DNA of 64,000 nucleotides from Camellia lanceoleosa (Eukaryota; Streptophyta; Magnoliopsida; Ericales; Theaceae). Below the pieces are notes generated by a model. It worked only from the letters and a program-made list of their open reading frames with translations, was not told where the DNA came from and searched no databases. Made by a program: the position numbers and the translations under genes. The stretch spans positions 128,988,200 to 129,052,199 of the forward strand of contig CM045770.1 of NCBI GenBank assembly GCA_025200525.1, written 5' to 3'. This document shows, in pieces, positions 11,791 through 20,825 of the stretch; position 1 is the stretch's first letter, and each line of letters starts with the position of its first letter.

Positions 11791-12433
11791 ATTTTGTGAC
11801 TTTCCCTAGCCCCGGATAAATTCTACAAAGTAGTGTGTTCCTGGCTTGGAAATTTTCTTTGACTTGTAGCTGTAAGATAGTGATGCCGGAGAAAAGGCTG
11901 AACTGAGTATTGAAACTAAACAGAGCGTGGAAAATGATTCAGACAGCAATGAGCTGGGAGTAGGGGCAGCATTGGCATGTCTCCTTATAGATCCTCCGGC
12001 CGACTCAGAGAGCTTGGGGGATAACCTGACCATATCCATGATCGGGGACAAACCGGGTGTGAACCTATCTAGTAGCATTTTGGATGCATCTGAAGCACCA
12101 TCTCTTGTTTGGCAGCTGAAGGAGGGCTACTTCTCTAGTTCTGAGTTGGATAATGAGTCAGAATTTGATTCCATAGAGTCTATGGAGTTGGAATCAGATT
12201 CTCGTTCTTTTGAGTCTAAGTTCGGTATTCTTGGGGGTGATAACCCGGATGCCAAGGTCTTGTCCAGGTCCTCTTTTTCTTTTGCTTTTGAGTTGGTTGT
12301 AACCGAAGAGCTAGATGAGCTGGACTTTATGAATGAGAACGTTCTTGATTCTGAGTATTTCTCTATGCCGCTTGTTTATTGCATTGACCAAGATTTTTAG
12401 AATTTTAATGAAAACGAAGAGGAAGGAATTCCT
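11791..12433 (+). pseudogene. Element I acidic linker before RT
   Basis: A frame at 11927-12400 is strongly acidic and serine-rich (many E, D and S) and is in the same frame as the RT start at 12434, with one stop at 12398. No domain is recognised. In Ogre elements the protease and RT parts are separated and may be joined by splicing; I cannot show a splice site here. Confidence 0.5.
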
Positions 12434-13420
12434 TTGGTTTTGAAAAACTTGATTAATCGAGGAGGAAAGGTTTACAAAACCCTTCTTGATGAAATCATTG
12501 TTTTTAATATGGGTACTGGAAAGGATTCGCGTCTGGTCCAGATCAGGTCCACGTTGTCTTCCGAAAAGCGCGAGCGCTTAGTCACTTTATTAAAAGATTT
12601 CAAAGGTGTTTTCATGTGGTCCTACGAAGACATGCCCGGAATTGATCCTGAGATTTATGCAGATCGATCCTCTTGACCTCGAGGCCAGACCCGTCAAGCA
12701 GAAGTTGCAGAGAATACGTTCAGATTGGGCTTTGAAGATTAAGGAAGAAGTTACCAAATAGATTGAGGCAGATTTCTTGCTTGTGTCTGAGTATCCAACG
12801 TGGTTGGCCAATATTGTTCCAGTCCCAAAGAAGGATGGAAGAATCAGAGTCTATGTCGACTTCAAGGATCTGAATAAGGCTAGTTGAAGGATGATTTTTC
12901 CCTACCGTACATCAATGAGTTAGTAGATTTCATTACGGGCCATACATTGCTCTCCTTCATGGATGGATTTTCGGAGTATAACCAGATTCTGATGGCGCTC
13001 GAGGACAGAGAGAAAATTGCATTTACTACACCGTGAGGAACTAACTATTACAGGGTGATGCCGATTGGGCTGAAGAATACCGGGGCTACATATCAAAGGG
13101 TTGCAACCACTATTCTACATGATGTGATCCATAAAGAGGTCGAGGTGTACGTGGACGACATGATTGTCAAGTCCAAAGAAAGAGAGGGCCACTACACCGC
13201 CTTGAAGAAATTCTTTCAACGAATAAGAGAATATAGACTGAGGTTGAATCCACAAAAGTGTACTTTCAACAGAATAACAGGAAAATGATGGGCTTCTTGA
13301 TCACCTGAGAGGACATCGAGGTAGTTCTTTCCAAAGTCAAGGCCATCCTAGAAATGCCACTACCAAGGACTGAAAATGAGGTGCGAGGCTTTCTGGGTAA
13401 AGTGCAATTCATAAGACGGG
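12434..13420 (+). pseudogene. Element I reverse transcriptase
   Basis: The frame opens with STLSSEKRERLVTLLKDF and WSYEDMPGIDPEI, the usual entry to TAT RT. After a frameshift near 12665 come NIVPVPKKDGRIRVYVDF, then SFMDGFSEYNQILMALEDRE, YYRVMPIGLKNTGATYQR and VEVYVDDMIVKSKEREGH, ending with LRLNPQKCTFN. The catalytic YVDD (13148-13159) is intact. At least two frameshifts and several stops (for example near 12761, 12886, 13034 and 13286) disable it. RT copies element RNA to cDNA in the particle, primed from the PBS at 7469. Confidence 0.85.
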
Positions 13421-13965
13421 TTATTTCCAAATTAAGCTTGACTTGTGAACCATTATTTTGTCTCTTGAAGAAATGAAAGAAATTACAATGGGATGATTGA
13501 TGTCAATTCGCTTTTGAGAAGATTATGTAGTACCTTTAGAATCCGCCTGTGTTGTCGCCGCTAAAGCCTTTGATTCTGTATCTATCAGTAACAGACACCA
13601 TAATGGGATGCATGCTTCCTCAGGAATCTGAGGATAGGGTGGAGAAAGCTATCTATTATTTGAGCAAGAAAATGTTGGAATACGAGACCCGCTACACTCC
13701 GTTGGAGAAAGCTTTCTTAGCCTTGGTATGGGGCTACTAGGAAGTTGATGCACTACTTGTTAGCTCACTCCACAATTCTGCCTTCGAGATTAGATCCCAT
13801 CAAATATCTCTTTGAAAAACCAGCGTTGATGGGTAGGCTAGCCCGTTGGTTGTTTCTCCTCTTTGAATTTGATCTGAAGTATGTTACCTGCAAGTCGGTC
13901 AAGGGGAGAGCTGTAGCAGAGTTCCTAGTAGATCATCCAGTGGAAGGGGATGTAGCGGTGAAATA
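13421..13965 (+). pseudogene. Element I first (gypsy-type) RNase H and connection
   Basis: LILYLSVTDTIMGCMLPQ, IYYLSKKMLEYETRYTPLEK, FLALVWGY and LDPIKYLFEKPALMGRLARW give the D, E and D residues of the gypsy RNase H fold in order. A stop at 13738 and a frame change precede the second half. The segment ends near AVAEFLVDHP, the usual boundary to the second RNase H in TAT elements. RNase H removes the RNA template strand during cDNA synthesis. Confidence 0.75.
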
Positions 13966-14390
13966 CTTGTTCCCAGATGAAGCCATTCTGCAAGTCGAGG
14001 AAGAGACTTGGACAATGCACTTTGATGGAGCGTCCAATCAATATGGTTATGGGATAGGTGTGTTACTGATAGCACTCGACAATTCTTATATACCTAAAGC
14101 CTTCAAACTCCATTTCAGGTATCCAATAACGAGGCAGAGTACGAGGCGTGTATTGTTAGTTTGGAAGTTGCCCTGGAACTAAAGGCAAAAAGGTTGGACG
14201 TTATCGGGGACTCGAACCTAGTTATTTCTGAAGCAAATGGAGACTGGAAAGTTAAGGAAGGAAAGATGAAGGTTTATCACCAGACCCTAGATGTTCTGAT
14301 TCCTAGGTTTGAAAAGTTGACTTTCACGCATCTACTAAGAGAGAACAACAAGTTCACTGACACTTTATTAACTCTATCTTCCATGATAAA
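13966..14390 (+). pseudogene. Element I second (archaeal-type) RNase H
   Basis: WTMHFDGASNQYGYGIGVLL, then after a frameshift near 14122 NEAEYEACIVSLEVALE and LDVIGDSNLVI, then FTHLLRENNKFTDTLLTL. The order FDGA, EAEYEA, DS and the RE.N..AD-like end matches the archaeal-type RNase H that TAT elements acquired in addition to their own. It is strong evidence for the TAT branch. One frameshift and a partly altered terminal motif (FTDTL where AD.LA is usual) mark decay. Confidence 0.8.
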
Positions 14391-15778
14391 CATCCTGCTT
14401 GGAGTTCGGATGTGTCTGATTATCATTGAGCAGAGATACGTGCCAGCCTATGAGACTATCGCCGCAATAGACAAAGCACAAGATCAAAACCCTTGGTATT
14501 ACGATATTTGGAAATTCTTGGAAAAGGAGATTTACCCACCAGGGGCGAATGCCAAGGACAAAAGGGCAATACAGCGAATGGCCATCCAATTTATCATCTG
14601 CGGAGGTAAACTATACAAGAGAGGTCATCTGGGAATGCACAAGTTGTGTCTTGAAGAAGAGGAATCAAAGCGCCTGATGGAGGCCATCCATGGAGGGGAG
14701 TGCAGAGCGCACATGAAAGGAGTAATGTTAGCCCAAAAGATTCTCAGGCAAGGTTACTACTGGTCCACCATGGAGGAGGATTGTATTGGTTTTGTTCAAC
14801 GATGCCACAAATGCAAAATTCATGCAAATCGCATGAACATCCCGTCGTCGAAACTGTACAAGATGACTTCGCCATGGCCTTTCTCAGTCTGGGGAATCGA
14901 TCTCATCGGCGTAGTCACACCAAAAGGGTCGAATGGGCATGAATATATTCTAGTGACAATTGATTACTTTACAAAGTGGGTGGAAGCTCAGTCCTATGTA
15001 GTGTTGAAACCATCGCATGTGGCTAAGTTCATCCGAAATAACATCATTTGCCAGTATAGGGTCCCAAACGAGATCATTTCAGATAATGCATCCCACTTCA
15101 AGAAAGAAGTGATAGACTTGTTAGAGAAATACAACGTGGCTTTTCATAAGTCATTTACTTACCGTCTACAAACCAACAGAGCTATTGAGGCCACCAACAA
15201 GAACATCAAGCATATTCTGCAGAAGGTGGTTGAGACTTACAAGAATTGGCCAGATAAATTACCATTCGCACTTAGGGGATATAGAATTTCAATCCGGATG
15301 TCTACAGGGGCAACTCCTTATTCTCTCATCTATGGGATGAAAGCTATTCTGCTAATTGAAATAGAAGTCCTGTCGCTGCGGGTTATGGCTGAGTGTCAGA
15401 TAGCGAGGCGGTATGTAGCAAGCAAGTTCAAGAACTGATCTATTTGATGAGATAAGCGAAAGGATTGTACTATGTTCAGGGCTATCAATGCAGGATTGAT
15501 AGGGTGTTTAAATAAGAAAGTTAAGTCCCGGAATCTCAAAGAGGGAGATATGGTGCTAAAAGACAACCGAACTCTTATCCATGACCCTAGGGGCAAGTTT
15601 AGACCTAATTGCACTGGTCTTTACATCATCAAAACTATTTGGTCAGGTAGAGATATCATTCTCATAGACCTGGATGGCCTGGAATTTTCACAACCGATCA
15701 ACATGGACAAGTTGAAGAAATACTATCCTAAGAGGCTCGCTAGTCTGGAAACCCGAAAGGGCAACCTACGCAAAAGTT
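14391..15778 (+). pseudogene. Element I integrase, nearly open
   Basis: A 425-codon open frame (14161-15438) holds the H..H..C..C zinc finger around 14670-14820, then WPFSVWGIDLIG with the first catalytic Asp at 14899-14901, IISDNASHF with the second Asp at 15082-15084, and RAIEATNKNIK with the Glu at 15187-15189. The second Asp and the Glu are 34 residues apart, as in other TAT integrases. A stop at 15436 and a frame change precede the C-terminal part (15472-15778), with NLKEGDMVLKDNRT and RPNCTGLYIIKTI, the GPY-type module with one Gly-Pro change. Integrase inserts the cDNA. The catalytic core has all three acidic residues, making it the best preserved part of the element. Confidence 0.85.
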
Positions 15779-16073
15779 AGAGCATAAAAAATTAGAAATA
15801 AAGAAAAACTGAGCTCGCAAGGTTGAAAACCCTAAAGGGTAGCCTTGGCAAAAGTTAGAGCGCAAAAGAAAAGTGTTAATCCTAGAGTGAACATGAACCG
15901 AACTACGTAAGGCCTGATTCTCATCTTTGGGATATGTAGGCAACTTCATCCTGAAGTTCGACCGTAATCACCTCTAAATCAACTGTCCCGTCCATGTGTC
16001 TGATCAGATCATCTTTGTCTGTTCTTCACTTAAGAGTTCGGTTGCGATCTTTACTCTGAGAGAATAGCTGGTT
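15779..16073 (+). other. Element I region just after pol, with CTACG/CGTAG stem
   Basis: Non-coding. It contains CTACGT (15903-15908) facing ATGTAG (15934-15939), followed by GGCAAC. The same arrangement appears at 25500-25535 next to the polypurine tract. The next feature, a solo LTR, starts at 16079 after the target duplication ACTAC (16074-16078). Confidence 0.5.
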
Positions 16074-16618
16074 ACTACTGTCATGACCCAAACCTTGCCC
16101 CTGCAAGTTTGAGCATGATCGGCCCGACCTTAGGCCTTAAGTTTAAAATATCTTAAAGTTTATTCAACATTGGGGCCTAAACAGAAGCAAAAATAATAGA
16201 AGAATAAAACATTCATTGAGCTGTGTCTAAATGCCAGGATCTTATCGCATTACCAAACATACATAGCATTCCATGCACATTTCCATTATTGAGTGTAAAA
16301 GGAAAATAACCCAAAAGTTAAGTGTTGTCAATATCTATATACATGTCTATTTTTCCCAATTATAACAAAACATGCCATCATAGAAATTATCCAAAAAAAA
16401 ACAAAAGAGTCACTTCGGGTGACTAAGCAAAATGGGTCTAGCAAAAGGCTTCTGGGTTGTCCTAAGGTTGACCCGCGGCCTGATTACCTACAAAACATTC
16501 ATAAAAGTAAAGTGAGCAAGGCTCAGTGAATGATAATAGTATGAACAAAGTGAGATACGAGCATAAGTTAACAATACAAATTCTTAAACCGTAATCTTAT
16601 TTGTTTCTCTTTTCTAAA

Positions 16619-16810
16619 TGGCCTCAGGCCCACATAAGACAGAATGGCCTTAGGTCCATTGTGACATAGAACGGTCTTAGGCCCATTCTGATACAGAACG
16701 GCCTTTGGCCCATTATAATAGTAAAACGGCCTTAGGCCCATTATAATAGCAAAGCAGCCTTAGGCCCATTATAATAGCAAAACGGCCTTAGGCCCATTAT
16801 AATAGCAAAT
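16619..16810. repeat. About 28-bp minisatellite with GGCC-TTA-GGCC core
   Basis: About seven units follow the pattern AACGGCCTTAGGCCCATTAT plus AATAGCA. The first units are degenerate (GGTCCATTGTGACATAG) and the last three nearly identical, which suggests array growth at the right-hand side. It lies inside solo LTR k. Confidence 0.85.
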
Positions 16811-17194
16811 AGAACGACTTCGGGTCTATATTTCACATGTCAAAGTTCAAACATATATTCGACATATTGCACACAATATAAGGTATGCACTAAGAGGGAA
16901 GAAGGTCTCAAATAACATATACCAACACAAAATGTGAACAGGGCATGATATTACGCTACTATCACTCAGTGTGATACGGGTGAACGATGGTCCCCTCCTG
17001 TAGATGCCCTACACATAGCACATAACTTGTAAGTACATCAAATATGCCATTTTTCTTTAATTTTCTTTTATTTCTCAAATGTCCGATTTGTTAAGTTACA
17101 GGTAATTAAACGTATCAAAGAAATATTAAACGGATATTTAGACACATTTGGAGGATTAAATAGAACAAGAGAAGATTACAAAATTTTCTGGCTT

Positions 17195-17380
17195 AGGCCG
17201 CACGTACGGAAGTCCCCACCGTGCGTCTTGGCGGTGCATCGCTGCGTCACAGCCACATGTGCCTTTTTATGCAGTGTAATCCCACTCCTCACCCCTGTTT
17301 TCCGCACGTGCAGCTGTGAGCCCCGCACGTACGGCCGTGCATCCCGCACGTGCGGCCATGGGCCCAGCACGTGCGGTCGT
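17195..17380. promoter_or_regulatory. Cluster of CCGCACGTRCGG palindromes (G-box cores)
   Basis: Five copies of CCGCACGTGCGG or one-base variants (about 17199, 17292, 17321, 17346 and 17367) lie within 180 bp, each with an ACGT core and three with CACGTG. Such G-boxes are binding sites of plant bZIP and bHLH factors. They lie about 0.9-1.1 kb downstream of the LTR k start. Function is inferred. Confidence 0.45.
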
Positions 17381-17961
17381 TTACCCTATTTTTTTGTCCG
17401 AAACTTCAGCAACTCTAAGTTCACAAGGGGTAGCCACATAGCCAAAATCAAGGTAGATTTACACTAAAAACATAGCATATAAATATATAAACATGTAATT
17501 CTAGCTCTTTGGCCTTTACTCCTCAAAGTTTCCATGTTCTCACTATGTAGATTTACATGTACAAATGCCTAGTTATTTATTTATGTGAATTCAAACATAC
17601 AGAAGAGTGAGATTAGGCAAAACATATAGAGATCAAGTGATTGAGTTTCCCATCACACACATTCAAGAGGTACATGACCATTTATGAGATTCAATTATTC
17701 CCGATCACAACCCTGGCTTTCATGGAGGGAGAATACTTCAATTCAAAGCTTAATTCAAACTAATTGAAGAGGAATTGAGAGTTTACTAATGATCTATACT
17801 CACTTTAAGTTGGATTTTTCAATTTTTCCCTAGCAAGGTCTTCAATCTCTACCAAATCTCCAAATCTTGTTGACGTCCCTTTTCTCCCTTTCTTTCTCTC
17901 TTCTTCAAGCTTCTCTAGATTTTTCCACTCAACATATGTTAAGAGATGAGTTCAAAAGGGA

Positions 17962-17969
17962 CTTATATA
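17962..17969 (-). promoter_or_regulatory. TATA box of solo LTR k
   Basis: TATATAAG on the minus strand, about 320 bp from the LTR start. A purine-rich leader and a GTGAGT-like sequence follow downstream. Confidence 0.5.
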
Positions 17970-18599
17970 ACACATATATAGGTCTTTAGCTTCTAGGCTT
18001 GCCAAACGAGCCTTAGTGAAGCAGACCAAATAAGTTTTCAATTAAACTTCCCAAAAGGCTCTAAAAATTCCTACTAACATGTTCACATACTCAATTTCAG
18101 TTTATCGCGCCTCTACGACTCTAAATTTCCAAGTTAACATCTTAATTTTAATAGATGTGTTCCAATAATCAACAGATTTGAAAACATGATCAAACAATTC
18201 ACACATGTAAGCATAACTCGCATGAAATTTCATATTAAGCATGTAATTTCTCATAGAACTAAGCATATAAGAGGGTCGGTTATTACAACTACACTGAGCA
18301 ATGTGTTCAATCAAGGGGCAATTTGTGATCTTTTGATTCGGAGTTGTACATTTCAAGGATTGATTCTGTGCGTGTCCAAGGATGATCCTTTTAGAAAATG
18401 GTTTTGGAAAGTTTTAATAAAAGTTGATTTTGTTCAAATTTTACCTTTTACAACTTAGACCATTTTTGGACCAAAAAGAAAAATTTTCAGTGCTTACAAC
18501 TCTAATTTCATTGATTTCAATACAAAGTTCTCCAACTCTCTAATACAAATCAAAGTTGCTTTTATTAGAATGAAAAGACTTGAAAAGAAAGATCAAAGC

Positions 18600-20014
18600 A
18601 ATAAACTAGGGGCATAGATGAGTCAGGTACTCCTGTGTCCCCCGCTCGTGCATACGGAAGCTTCTGATGCCAAATTGGGCCCAATTTATGCCTCATCTTC
18701 GAGCCAAGCTAGGCACTCGCCAGAAAGGGTGTAACTGAAACTAGAGGCAGGGGCCAGAAACTCTCCCGTCCTCCAAGCAGTGAGGTACCGAGCCAAATGT
18801 GAACCATATGTGGGGAATGAAACTAGGTACTCTACCCCCTCCTCTAGGCTAATCTGATCATGCCCAAACTGATGTCGGAACTAGATAGGAAAGTAAAACA
18901 CACAGTGTGTGAGGCCAATCAGTTGAATGCCAGGTTGTTGAGCCATGCGATAGCTCATCTTCGTCAGAATAAGCCAGAGGCAGTGCCAAGCTATGTCAGT
19001 AGTAGACCTGTTGTATATCCGTTTGCACCACCGCTCCTCATTTGGGAAATCCACCAGTCGGTGATGGAAGAAATAGCCTTGAGCTGAGTACTCAGGGCAA
19101 GAGTCCACTACCTTCAGTTTATCCATAAGCCACACCTGGGAAGGGATGAAAGAAAAGAGAGATTAAAGAATAGAGAGATGTATGTTGAGAGAAAAGTGAG
19201 AAAGGGCTTTGAGAGGAAAAAAAAAAATAGAGCACGAGTGCCGAGTGAAGTGAGAAACACATATGATAAAAGGTTGGGAAACATTACCTGAAGAAGTAGT
19301 GGACTTCCCGCAAAACTGGTAGTCTTTCGCCGATGGAAGCCATCTAAACCCATTAAAGTCTTAGCCAGCGCCAAACCAATACAACTCTTGCTTTCTTTCA
19401 TGCCTTGTGCCACTTCGATTAAGCGAATGCTAGATCCTCCAAAACTAGGGGCAAGAAGGAAATGAGCAAGCATGCATAAGCAGAGGGCATACTGTCGAAA
19501 ACCCCGCCAAAGACGATTGCTACGGTCATCGACATCGGAAAAATGATGAATCGTCCAGTTCTCTGTTGTGGGCCAGAGATCGAGCCTTATGTATTGTAAG
19601 CCCACACATCCATCCCAAAGCTTGGGCGTGACCAAAACGGGGTTGAGGCATGATTTCCTCATCGCGCTGGGATTCCATTAGTACCTGAAATTCTTCAATT
19701 GTTGGGCACATTTCTTGTCCCCCGAAGCTAAAGACGTGTGTAATCAGGTCCCAGCACCTAGCCGCGGCATGAAAGAACGGAAAACAAAGTGGAGTTTAGC
19801 TCAACGAAAAAAGTGCATTTATGCCGAAACCCCATAAATTTACCTTTTCCGAGTAGTCCAAATTTGTTATCCAATTTGAGAGTCTTTTGGCGAAAAATGA
19901 CTCCATTTGTGAAGAATTTGTAGCTGAAATGAAGAATTCACGAAGCTCTACCTTTTGTAGAAGATAAGGCAGTGAGTAGAAGCCAACTGTCAAGAATTTA
20001 GAGGTTCTGGACAT
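18600..20014 (-). pseudogene. Antisense DUF7745-like / TAT additional-ORF relic
   Basis: Read on the minus strand, 20014-19843 begins MSRTSKFLTVGFYSLPYLL and ends NLDYSEK at a GTAAAT donor-like site. The next block has AARCWDLITHVFSFGGQEM and CPTIEEFQVLM, then after a frameshift near 19545 RQYALCLCMLAHFLLAPSF and LMGLDGFHRR...GSPLLLQ, ending at a GTAATG donor-like site near 19289. The last block (19135-18600) reads WLMDKLKVVDS, FPNEERWCKR, IQLIGLTHCVFYFP and GVEYLVSFPTYGS. This order matches the DUF7745 family of plant TE-derived proteins of unknown function, as I recall the family. At least two frameshifts or stops break it. It lies antisense to element I, 3' of the plant-mobile-domain relic on the same strand. 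The start choice is tentative. Confidence 0.6.
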
Positions 20015-20019
20015 TGATG

Positions 20020-20110
20020 GTCGACAGGTGGCTAGCAGGACATCTCTTATGGTCAGCAGGTGACCGACAAGCTTCCTCTCTGGCCGGCAACCTTTCTCTT
20101 AGGCCTACTG
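20020..20110. repeat. GGCC/CCGGC cluster upstream of the DUF7745-like ORF
   Basis: It contains GGTCGACAGGTGGCTAGCAG, GGTCAGCAGGTGACCGACAAG and TGGCCGGCAACC, degenerate units of the kind seen in every TAT-family LTR copy. Here they sit directly upstream of the minus-strand ATG at 20014. Confidence 0.5.
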
Positions 20111-20225
20111 TCCACCTTTGTGCTAAACAATGTTGAAAGCATGGGTTTTGTTCTATTTTTTGTGTGTTTTAAGGTCTTGTTTTGAGTCCTTTTGGTTTAG
20201 CAAGTTTGTTGAGTTATAGTTGTTT

Positions 20226-20733
20226 TGTTTTGTTTATCGAGTTGTTATTGTGTTGTTTATCAAGTTGTATATTGCATTTTGTATTTTGTTTGTTGGTCGG
20301 TTCATTACCCGATTAAGAATTTTATTTCAATCAAGTGCTCTGTTGGCCAATTCGATTCCATGTCCATTCCCGTGCATATACGGTGTTCATGATGCAAAAA
20401 TAACAACACACTTTTTATAAAAAATCACTGTGAGGTTTTATTCCAATCATAGCTTTTTACAAAAGAAGAGTACAAGTTTTGTTTTGTTTATCGAGTTGTT
20501 ATTGTGTTGTTTATCAAGTTGTATATTGCATTTTGTATTTTGTTTGTTGGTCGGTTCATTACCCGATTAAGAATTTTATTTCAATCAAGTGCTCTGTTGG
20601 CCAATTCGATTCCATGTCCATTCCCATGCATATACGGTGTTCATGATGCAAAAATAACAACACACTTTTTATAAAAAACCACTGTGAGGTTTTATTCCAA
20701 TCATAGCTTTTTACAAAAGAAGAGTACAAGTTT
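20226..20733. repeat. 254-bp tandem duplication
   Basis: 20226-20479 and 20480-20733 are direct copies beginning TGTTTTGTTTATCGAG and ending AGAGTACAAGTTT. I count only a few differences (for example CCCGTGC versus CCCATGC), so the duplication is recent relative to its surroundings. It lies just 3' of the antisense plant-mobile-domain relic and may be its former 3' flank. Confidence 0.85.
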
Positions 20734-20825
20734 TAAAGCAAAATGAAACCTATTTGGAGCTATACATGTGCTAATGCTACTAGTAAAAAGAAACTAAGTA
20801 AAAAAAAAAATCAACGCCGGTCACC

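Larger units (their letters stand above)
16079..18287 (-). mobile_element. Solo LTR k of a different LTR family
   Basis: On the minus strand this 2,209-bp block starts TGTAATAACCGACCC and ends GGGTCATGACA, so it has TG..CA ends unlike the TAT family. The 5-bp target duplication ACTAC is perfect (16074-16078 and 18288-18292). A TATA box TATATAAG (17969-17962, minus) lies about 320 bp from its start. It contains five G-box-like palindromes and a 28-bp minisatellite. No coding sequence is present. It inserted into the non-pol region of element I, between pol and the antisense genes. I cannot assign its lineage. Confidence 0.8.

Noticed and set aside
18860..19087. Plus-strand 75-codon frame
   Set aside because: It is the complement of the minus-strand DUF7745-like exon, which has recognisable motifs.
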